A DNA stretch of 6,844 bases from JBFWNZ01 sp050250795 (GTDB lineage Bacteria; Pseudomonadota; Alphaproteobacteria; UBA8366), in the NCBI GenBank assembly GCA_050250795.1, contig JBFWNZ010000210.1, positions 1 to 6,844 of the forward strand. The letters run 5' to 3'. Of this stretch, positions 1-4,731 are shown one piece after another (within the stretch, counting starts at the first letter, position 1; the number at the start of each line of letters is the position of its first letter). The notes below the pieces were generated by a model, which was not told the DNA's origin, did not search any database, and worked only from the letters and a program-made list of their open reading frames with translations. A program made the position numbers and the translations under genes.

Positions 1-32
1 CCAAGCAGAAGCCCGCCTTCGAGGGCAACTGA
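1..32 (+). CDS. C-terminal tail of an upstream gene, possibly enoyl-CoA hydratase (partial)
   Basis: Reading from base 3, the frame gives KQKPAFEGN followed by TGA at 30-32. Many enoyl-CoA hydratase/isomerase (crotonase) family proteins end in a similar tail, of the form (E)KRKPxFxG, so this could be the last nine residues of such an enzyme entering from the left. It ends four bases before the stop of the leftward lyase gene, so the two would be tail to tail, as expected in tightly packed bacterial DNA. An enoyl-CoA hydratase would fit the CoA-dependent catabolism seen further right. The evidence is very short and could be chance; sequence to the left would decide it. Confidence 0.4.
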   Translation, partial: KQKPAFEGN

Positions 33-36
33 TCGG

Positions 37-1155
37 CTAGGCCTCCGCCCATATCTGACGATAGACCTTGGGGTCGGTATCGGACTCCGTGTTGATGACA
101 AGGACCCGGCTCGCGGCATCAAGCCCGAGCCGGGTTCGCGTTTCAGGACAGCCGCAGGCCGCGAGGACGCCGGCAAGTCCCGCCGCGCCCGAGGGACCGG
201 CGATGATGGTCGGATCGCCCTTCTTCGGACGGGCCAGACAGCGGACGGCCGCGGCAAAGGCCGCTTCCGTCACGGCGATGAAGTCATTGGTGCCCGCATC
301 CAGGATCGGCCACGCAAGCGTGGAGGGTTCGCCACAGGCAAGTCCCGCAGCCAGCGTCTCGTGAGGGCCGCGTACGGCCGCGATTTGTCCCCGCCGGGCA
401 CTTGCCAGCAGGCAGGCGGCACTTGCGGGTTCGACCACGACGAAACGCGGCATCGAGGTCGCATAGCGACCGGCCAAAGCTGCGACCAAGGTCGCGGCCA
501 TTCCGCCGACGCCCCCCTGAAGGAACACATGCGTGGGTGCAGGGCCGCGATATTCATCGGCGATTTCGTCTGCAATCAGTGCGTACCCGCACATCACCAT
601 GCGGGGAATAGCCTCGTAGCCGGGCCACGCCGTATCCGATACCACGGTCCATCCCGCGCGCTCGGCCGTGGCAGCGCATAACCTGACGGCGTCGTCATAG
701 GTGCCGGGGATCCGAACGATCTCAGCGCCGAAGGCCGCGATGGCCGCTGCGAAGGCATCGCTGACGCGGGCGTGAAGAAACACGATGCATCTCGCACCAG
801 CCTGCGCGGCACCCCAGGCAACCGCCCTGCCATGGTTGCCATCCGTGGCGCAGGCGAAGACGGGCGGTTTCGAGGCCCCGGCCGCCAGCATTGCGACGGC
901 ATAGGCGCCGCCAAGCGCCTTGAAGCTGCCTAGTCCAAACCGGTGGCCTTCATCCTTGACCATGACCGCGGCCAATTCGCACTCATGTGCAAGGCGGGGC
1001 AATGCGAGAAGAGGAGTCGGCGCATAATCGGGCCAGGCGGCGATCCGCAGCGACGCGGCATGCCGTTCTGCTTTGGGCAGCAGGGCCTCGACCGTGCACG
1101 CCAAGGTCTCGCAATCGCGTGGGCGGTTAGTGACGTGGTCGGCAATGTCCGTCAT
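37..1155 (-). CDS. dpaL: Diaminopropionate ammonia-lyase-like PLP enzyme
   Basis: This 372-residue protein resembles 2,3-diaminopropionate ammonia-lyase (DpaL/YgeX, about 400 residues), a fold-type II PLP enzyme that splits diaminopropionate into pyruvate and two ammonia in the cytoplasm. Visible signatures, in order: VKDEGHRFGLGSFKALGGAY at 66-85 with the PLP lysine K79; ATDGNHGR at 103-110, whose D105 matches the catalytic acid Asp120 of the E. coli enzyme; SDTAWPGY at 173-180; the glycine loop QGGVGGMA at 213-220; GLACGEPS at 271-278; and GPSGAAGL at 320-327. The open frame extends upstream to 1338, but that extension is Cys/Arg-rich and overlaps the divergent regulator. The ATG at 1155 is preceded by a weak GGGAACG ribosome site and gives the family length. 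It is divergent from a LysR gene that probably regulates it. A related threonine dehydratase-like lyase is the alternative, but the DpaL-specific blocks argue against that. True substrate is inferred. Confidence 0.85.
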   Translation of the reverse strand: MTDIADHVTNRPRDCETLACTVEALLPKAERHAASLRIAAWPDYAPTPLLALPRLAHECELAAVMVKDEGHRFGLGSFKALGGAYAVAMLAAGASKPPVFACATDGNHGRAVAWGAAQAGARCIVFLHARVSDAFAAAIAAFGAEIVRIPGTYDDAVRLCAATAERAGWTVVSDTAWPGYEAIPRMVMCGYALIADEIADEYRGPAPTHVFLQGGVGGMAATLVAALAGRYATSMPRFVVVEPASAACLLASARRGQIAAVRGPHETLAAGLACGEPSTLAWPILDAGTNDFIAVTEAAFAAAVRCLARPKKGDPTIIAGPSGAAGLAGVLAACGCPETRTRLGLDAASRVLVINTESDTDPKVYRQIWAEA

Positions 1156-1215
1156 GCTGCGTTCCCGCATGTCGTCGGAGCGGTATCGTAAGCATTTGTC
1201 GCAACAACCCGCCCA

Positions 1216-1234
1216 ATGCATTAAATTTAGGCAT
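1216..1234. repeat. Inverted repeat ATGC-N11-GCAT, candidate LysR box
   Basis: Perfect 4-base arms flank an 11-base AT-rich centre, giving a 19-base dyad that includes a T-N11-A arrangement (T1217 to A1229). It lies about 60-80 bases upstream of the lyase start and 20-40 upstream of the regulator start, a usual place for a LysR recognition site. The arms are short, so the assignment rests mostly on position and local AT richness. Confidence 0.45.
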
Positions 1235-1243
1235 AACCATGCC
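1230..1243. repeat. Inverted repeat GGCAT-N4-ATGCC
   Basis: Two perfect 5-base arms separated by AACC overlap the right arm of the neighbouring ATGC/GCAT dyad, so GCAT/ATGC occurs three times in 27 bases. Clustered half-sites suggest a second binding register for the divergently encoded LysR protein, close to its own start codon, which would suit autorepression. This is inference from symmetry and place only. Confidence 0.4.
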
Positions 1244-1257
1244 GTATCGGAATGACG

Positions 1258-2217
1258 ATGTTCGAGTTGCGTGACCTCCGGTATTTCGTTGCCGTCGCCG
1301 AGCGCTTGAACGTCACACATGCGGCAGAAGCCATCCACATCAGCCAGCCCGCATTGTCACGGCAGATTCAGGCACTCGAACGCGATCTTGGCGTCGCCTT
1401 GTTCGATCGAGTGGGAAAGCGGCTTGAGCTGACCGCGGAAGGCGCCGATTTCCTGCAGCATGCTTCGGCTCTTCTGGAATCTGCGGATGCAGTGGCTGCA
1501 CGGGCGCGTGGGCTGGCTGCGGGCGAGGTAGGCTATTTGCGAATCGGTGCGACCCCCCAGACGATCGAGGCCTTGCTGTCGCGGGCCTTGGCCCGCTTCC
1601 GCCTGACGCATCCGCGCGTCGAGGTCGGATTGGTCGAGGGTGCGAACGACCGGCTTCTCGAACTGGTATCCAGCGGCAGCATTCACCTTGCGATCGCAGC
1701 TCTTTCACCGATGCTGGGTCTGGATTCGCGCGAACTCTTCACGGCCGGTCTGCTGGCCGTCCTGCCGCCGGACGACCGGCGCTCGGGGCAAACCGCCCTG
1801 GAAATTTCGGAACTCGCCGGCGATACGCTCCTGCTGCTGAAGCGCGGCTTCATGACCCGCGATCTTTTCGATCAGGCCGTTCACCAAGCCGGGGTTCGGC
1901 CGCGCGCGCTGCTGGAAAGCGGCAACCCGCATAGCCTGCTGGCGCTCGCCAAGGCCGGGCACGGTATCGCCATCGTCTCGTCGACGGTCTCGCTGCGCCC
2001 CGGTGTGGACCATGCCGTTTCGCTGCTGTGGCAGGGGCGGCGGATCGGGCGCCGCGTCTCCGCGGTCTGGAATCCGCAGCGCCACCGGCCTGCGGCTCTG
2101 GAGGCATTCATGGACACGCTGCACGCAACAGCCCAGGAAGTGCATCCCGACGCCAACGACCTGGGCGCACAACCGCCGACGGTCGGCGAACTGGCCGCGC
2201 TCGTCCCGGTGGATTAA
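1258..2217 (+). CDS. LysR-family transcriptional regulator
   Basis: A 319-residue LysR-type regulator, the usual family length. The N-terminal winged helix-turn-helix is clear: MFELRDLRYFVAVAE opens the protein, the HTH spans about residues 18-41, and ISQPALSRQIQALE (28-41) is the recognition helix, followed by LGVALFDR (44-51) and the wing. A coiled linker helix follows (about 60-88). An effector-binding, periplasmic-binding-like domain runs from about 92 to 295 (YLRIGATPQ, then RFRLTHPRVEV, LAKAGHGIAIV). The ATG at 1258 is preferred because GGA at 1249-1251 sits six bases before it; an in-frame ATG at 1252 would add only two residues and has no ribosome site. It is divergent from the diaminopropionate lyase-like gene, its most likely target. 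The effector is unknown. It could also act on the transporter or right-hand operon, but nothing directly links it to them. Confidence 0.95.
   Translation: MFELRDLRYFVAVAERLNVTHAAEAIHISQPALSRQIQALERDLGVALFDRVGKRLELTAEGADFLQHASALLESADAVAARARGLAAGEVGYLRIGATPQTIEALLSRALARFRLTHPRVEVGLVEGANDRLLELVSSGSIHLAIAALSPMLGLDSRELFTAGLLAVLPPDDRRSGQTALEISELAGDTLLLLKRGFMTRDLFDQAVHQAGVRPRALLESGNPHSLLALAKAGHGIAIVSSTVSLRPGVDHAVSLLWQGRRIGRRVSAVWNPQRHRPAALEAFMDTLHATAQEVHPDANDLGAQPPTVGELAALVPVD
2214..2217. other. Overlapping convergent stop codons (TTAA)
   Basis: The regulator ends with TAA at 2215-2217 and the leftward transporter ends with TAA on the other strand at 2216-2214, so both stops share one TTAA. There is therefore no intergenic terminator. 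Transcripts must overlap or end inside the opposite gene. Confidence 0.95.
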
Positions 2218-3146
2218 GGGGCTGCGGCGCCAGTTCGCGCGCGCTGTCGCGTCTCCCGATACAGGATGAACAGCCCGGCCGCGATCACGACGCCCGCGCC
2301 GGCGAGCATCGTGACCGTGGGCATTTCCTGCCAGAAGACGATGCCGAACAGGATCGTCCACACCAGAGCCGTATATTCGAAGGGAGCGGCAATGGCCGCA
2401 GGCGCGAAGCGATAGGACATGACCAGAAATATCTGCGCCACGCCGCCCAGCACACCGACCGCGACCAGCCAGAACCATTCGGTGCCGACCGGCGTCCGCC
2501 AGTTGAAGGGCAGGAGCAGTCCGGTGACGACGGTCACTGAGAGGGTGAAGTAGAACACCGTCGTCATGGTGCGTTCCGTCGCGCCGAGCTGCCGCAATGC
2601 GATGGTCGCCAGCGAGTACAGGAATGCGGCGAGCAGCGGCATCAGATAAAGCCAGTGTATCTGCCCGCCGCCGGAAATCGCCACGGGCTGGAGGATCACC
2701 AGAACGCCGAGAAAGCCGACGATCACCGCCGCCCAGCGACGCCAGCCAACGGGCTCGCCAAGCAACGGCACCGACAGCGCGGTCACGAAAAGCGGCATCG
2801 CGAACAGCAACGCGGTGACATCGGCCAGCGGCAGATGCGCGAATGCCGTGAAGGTGCAGAACATCGACGCGATGCCGGCCAGCGAGCGCGACGCATGGCC
2901 CCAGGGACGTCGGGTGCGCATCAGGTCGAAGCCCTGGATGGCAAAGATCGGCATCATCAAAAGCAGGGCGATCAGGCCGCGGAAGAACTGGACCTGTATG
3001 GTCGGAAACTTGTGACCGAGATGCTTCACCACGGCATACATGGCGGAGAACAGCAGTGCCGAAAGGCAGAATGCGGCGATTCCGCGAGCAATGTTCGCCG
3101 GCGTCGGCGGCAAGGCTTCGGCCGCAGCGGTCGGTTTGGAAGGCAT
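2214..3146 (-). CDS. EamA/DMT-family membrane transporter
   Basis: A 310-residue integral inner-membrane protein of the drug/metabolite transporter superfamily (RhaT/EamA group), which usually exports amino acids, metabolites or other small molecules. I see ten hydrophobic segments, at roughly 22-41, 49-70, 86-104, 107-129, 137-153, 165-183, 195-213, 224-243, 256-273 and 277-296. They fall into two EamA repeats of five helices each. Each repeat has the typical late pattern of an acidic residue before the last helix: LLGEPVGWRRW (128-138) in the first and FWQEMPTV (271-278) in the second. The N-terminal 20 residues are Ala/Pro-rich and the C-tail is Arg-rich, suggesting a cytoplasmic end. The ribosome site before the ATG at 3146 is poor. 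Its stop overlaps that of the LysR gene; it is divergent from the catabolic operon and may share its control region. The substrate cannot be predicted. Confidence 0.94.
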   Translation of the reverse strand: MPSKPTAAAEALPPTPANIARGIAAFCLSALLFSAMYAVVKHLGHKFPTIQVQFFRGLIALLLMMPIFAIQGFDLMRTRRPWGHASRSLAGIASMFCTFTAFAHLPLADVTALLFAMPLFVTALSVPLLGEPVGWRRWAAVIVGFLGVLVILQPVAISGGGQIHWLYLMPLLAAFLYSLATIALRQLGATERTMTTVFYFTLSVTVVTGLLLPFNWRTPVGTEWFWLVAVGVLGGVAQIFLVMSYRFAPAAIAAPFEYTALVWTILFGIVFWQEMPTVTMLAGAGVVIAAGLFILYRETRQRARTGAAAP

Positions 3147-3203
3147 GGCGTACCGGAGGTCGAGACGGCGGGCGGCAGACGGTAGCAGTCCGGCAGCGTG
3201 TCC

Positions 3204-3227
3204 GCACGCACATCCGTCGTTGCGTGC
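3204..3227. repeat. Inverted repeat GCACGCA-N10-TGCGTGC
   Basis: Perfect 7-base arms (3204-3210 and 3221-3227) flank a 10-base spacer, a 24-base dyad about 70-90 bases before the GST start. The spacing puts the arm centres 17 bases apart, so a dimeric regulator could contact neighbouring major grooves. An RNA hairpin is the alternative; there is no T-run after it, so a terminator is unlikely. Confidence 0.6.
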
Positions 3228-3241
3228 CGGTCCGATACCGG
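3227..3241. repeat. Inverted repeat CCGGT-N5-ACCGG
   Basis: A perfect 5-base dyad that starts on the last base of the preceding GCACGCA/TGCGTGC repeat. On its own it would be weak in GC-rich DNA; its interest comes from lying between two other perfect dyads. Confidence 0.45.
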
Positions 3242-3247
3242 AATAGG

Positions 3248-3260
3248 CTGCGGGCCGCAG
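3248..3260. repeat. Palindrome CTGCGG-G-CCGCAG
   Basis: Perfect 6-base arms around a single central base, about 35-47 bases before the GST start codon. With no loop it is better suited to a compact protein-binding site than to a stable RNA hairpin. It is the third dyad in a row; centres lie near 3215, 3234 and 3254, about 19-20 bases apart. Confidence 0.5.
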
Positions 3261-3294
3261 ATCGCATACACGGACCCATCGGAAATAGGGGGCG

Positions 3295-3984
3295 ATGGCC
3301 CGTATTCTCTATGAGCTGGCCGGCAGGGACGACCGGCGCGCCAGTCCGTTTTGCTGGCGCGCGCGTTTGGCGCTTGCCCATAAGAGGCTGCCGACGGTCT
3401 ATGAGCCTTGCCGCTATACCGGCAAGGACAAGATCGCCTTCAGCGGTCGTGACCGCTATCCGGTGCTGGTCGATGGCAACCGGGTCGTGCCGGATTCCTG
3501 GGACATCGCCTGCTATCTGGACGAAGCCTATCCGAACCGGCCCATGCTGTTCGGAACGCCCGCCAACCGCGGCATCGCGCGATTCCTGAACGAATGGGCG
3601 GACATGCTGGATCAGTTCCTGTTCCCGGCGATCGTGCTCGATTGCTGGAAGGCGGTGCATCCGGACGACCGCACCTATTACCGGGCTGCGCGCGAGGCGC
3701 GTTTCGGACGAACGCTCGAGGCCGTTCAGGCGGATCGGCCGCATCACGCCGCGGCTGTCGCTGCGGCGTTGCCCCCGTTGCGCCGCATACTCGCCACCCA
3801 GCCCTGGCTGGCGGGCGAGGCACCGGCTTACGCCGACTATGCCGTTTTCGGCGTCCTGCAATGGACCCGCTGCGTCAGCTCCTGGCAGTATCTTGACCGC
3901 GACGATCCGATCTACGAATGGCGCAGCCGGATGATCAGGCTGTTCGACGGTCTGGCGGACTCCGTGCCGCACTACGATTGGTAA
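3295..3984 (+). CDS. Glutathione S-transferase, LigE/beta-etherase-like
   Basis: A 229-residue cytosolic glutathione S-transferase. The thioredoxin-like N-domain (about 3-83) has ASPFCWRARLALAHKR (16-31), where S17 is the likely glutathione-activating serine, then RYPVLVDGNRVVPDSW (54-69) with the cis-proline P56 and the glutathione-binding D67/S68, and CYLDEAYPNRPMLF (73-86). The helical C-domain (about 90-220) has PLRRILATQPWLAGEAPAYADYAVF (parts of 161-185), including the N-cap-type D181, and ends with DDPIYEWRSRMIRLFDGL (203-220). These blocks, including SPxxWR, DSWxIAxYLDExYPxRPMLF and LFDGL, match the sphingomonad LigE beta-aryl-ether-cleaving branch. It stops soon after LFDGL, about 50 residues shorter than LigE, which has an extended tail. 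First gene of a catabolic operon, 23 bases before the hydrolase. Etherase, isomerase or dehalogenase activity are all possible; only the family is secure. Confidence 0.9.
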   Translation: MARILYELAGRDDRRASPFCWRARLALAHKRLPTVYEPCRYTGKDKIAFSGRDRYPVLVDGNRVVPDSWDIACYLDEAYPNRPMLFGTPANRGIARFLNEWADMLDQFLFPAIVLDCWKAVHPDDRTYYRAAREARFGRTLEAVQADRPHHAAAVAAALPPLRRILATQPWLAGEAPAYADYAVFGVLQWTRCVSSWQYLDRDDPIYEWRSRMIRLFDGLADSVPHYDW

Positions 3985-3993
3985 GCGCAAACG

Positions 3994-4001
3994 AAAGGAA
4001 G
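3994..4001 (+). promoter_or_regulatory. Ribosome-binding site of the dienelactone hydrolase gene
   Basis: AAAGGAAG lies six bases before the ATG at 4008. It decides that start over the upstream in-frame ATG at 3918, which lies inside the GST gene and would add 30 residues foreign to the family. Confidence 0.85.
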
Positions 4002-4007
4002 AACGCG

Positions 4008-4721
4008 ATGAGCGGTGACATGGTCCGCATCCAGGCAAAGGACGGCAGCGGCAGCTTCGAGGCCTATCTGGCCGCCCCCAAGAGCGGGAAAGGGCCGGGT
4101 CTTGTTATCCTGCCGGAGATCTACAACTCCAACCACTGGGTCCGGCAGGTCGCGGACGGCTATGCCGAGCGCGGCTTCGTATGCCTTGCGCCCGACGTCT
4201 ATTGGCGCCAGCAGCCGGGATTGTATCTCCAGTACAACCCAGAAGATCAGAAGCGCGGCCGGGACCTTCATGCGAAGTTCGATCATGCGAAGTTCGGCGA
4301 GGATCTGCAGAGCTGCGCCGACTGGTTGCGCGCTCGTCCCGACTGCAATGGGAAGATCGGCGCCGTCGGTTATTGCCTGGGCGGCAAGCTCGTGTATCTC
4401 GGCATGGCCTGGCACATCATCGATGCCGGTTCGGCCTATTACGCCGTTCAACTGGACCAGTATTACGATGAGGCCAAGAACATCACCGGGCCGATGACCA
4501 TGCATTTCGGCTCGCTCGACTATCGCGTGCCGCCGGAAATGTATCAGAAGCTGTGCGAACTGCTGGCGCATGACAAGCAGTGCGAGATGTACTGGTACGA
4601 AGGTGCCGACCACGGCTTCAACCGCTTCGGCTACCCGCCCTATCATCCGGAGGCCGCGACGCTGGCGCTGGACCGGACGCTGGCCCAGTTCGCCGCGCAT
4701 CTCGGCACCTGGAAGGCCTGA
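4008..4721 (+). CDS. Dienelactone hydrolase family protein
   Basis: A 237-residue alpha/beta-hydrolase of the dienelactone hydrolase family, cytoplasmic and of normal length. Dienelactone hydrolase opens 4-carboxymethylenebutenolide to maleylacetate in chlorocatechol and related ring-cleavage pathways. The triad is complete: C123 in GYCLGG (121-126), D171 in GSLDYRVPPE (168-177) and H202 in GADHGFNR (199-206). These numbers match those of the classical Pseudomonas ClcD enzyme, and R206 and the glutamate E37 in LPEIYN (35-40) also correspond to its substrate-site residues. The cysteine nucleophile favours true dienelactone-type chemistry over a generic serine esterase. A 15-base tandem repeat inside the gene doubles a five-residue unit (HAKF-D/G, about 88-97). 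Second gene of the operon. Related family members also act on other lactones or esters, so the exact substrate is open. Confidence 0.93.
   Translation: MSGDMVRIQAKDGSGSFEAYLAAPKSGKGPGLVILPEIYNSNHWVRQVADGYAERGFVCLAPDVYWRQQPGLYLQYNPEDQKRGRDLHAKFDHAKFGEDLQSCADWLRARPDCNGKIGAVGYCLGGKLVYLGMAWHIIDAGSAYYAVQLDQYYDEAKNITGPMTMHFGSLDYRVPPEMYQKLCELLAHDKQCEMYWYEGADHGFNRFGYPPYHPEAATLALDRTLAQFAAHLGTWKA
4268..4297 (+). repeat. 15-base tandem direct repeat inside the hydrolase gene
   Basis: TCATGCGAAGTTCG occurs at 4268-4281 and again at 4283-4296, a period of 15 bases with only the last base of the unit differing (A, then G). It is in frame and encodes HAKFD/HAKFG. Perfect identity across synonymous positions suggests a recent slippage duplication, though a short repeat could also be coincidental. 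Confidence 0.7.
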
Positions 4722-4731
4722 CGGGCCCGGC

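Larger units (their letters stand above)
1156..1257. promoter_or_regulatory. Divergent promoter/operator between dpaL-like gene and LysR regulator
   Basis: This gap of about 100 bases separates two divergent starts. Around 1215-1240 it turns AT-rich (GCATTAAATTTAGGCATAA), unlike the GC-rich genes. It contains ATGC-N11-GCAT at 1216-1234, enclosing the 8-base palindrome TAAATTTA (1222-1229). Just beyond is GGCAT-N4-ATGCC at 1230-1243. LysR-type proteins commonly bind interrupted dyads containing T-N11-A in such divergent regions, so this is the likely operator for activating the lyase and for autoregulation. Candidate -35/-10 boxes are weak; for the rightward gene TTGTCG (1195-1200) and CATTAA (1219-1224) are the best I can see. 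Confidence 0.6.
3147..3294. promoter_or_regulatory. Divergent control region: transporter / GST-led operon
   Basis: These 148 non-coding bases separate the leftward transporter from the rightward four-gene operon and should contain both promoters. No convincing -35/-10 pair stands out; AATAGG (3242-3247) and CATACA (3265-3270) are possible -10 elements for the operon. Three inverted repeats lie consecutively between 3204 and 3260 (listed separately) and suggest regulator binding or a structured leader. The regulator is not encoded between these genes. GGAAATAGGGGG just before 3295 provides the first gene's ribosome site. Confidence 0.55.

Noticed and set aside
33..60. Terminator between the left-edge gene and the lyase
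   Set aside because: Only four bases separate the stops and no hairpin with a T-run is present.
1156..1338. N-terminal extension of the DpaL-like protein by 61 residues
   Set aside because: The extension is Cys/Arg-rich, overlaps the start of the LysR gene, has no family counterpart, and would leave no promoter region.
2175..2187. Palindrome GCCGAC-G-GTCGGC near the end of the LysR gene as a transcription terminator
   Set aside because: It has almost no loop, no T-run on either strand, and is within coding sequence, so it is better explained by codon content.
1705..4038. A 777-codon open frame on the minus strand across the LysR, transporter and GST genes
   Set aside because: It is Arg/His/Pro-rich, shows no recognisable domain, and overlaps three genes with clear family motifs. 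Long shadow frames are common in GC-rich DNA.
4570..4731. N-terminal extension of the acyl-CoA synthetase by 54 residues
   Set aside because: It lies inside the hydrolase gene in another frame and is Arg/Pro/Ser-rich; the ATG at 4732 begins the recognisable family sequence.
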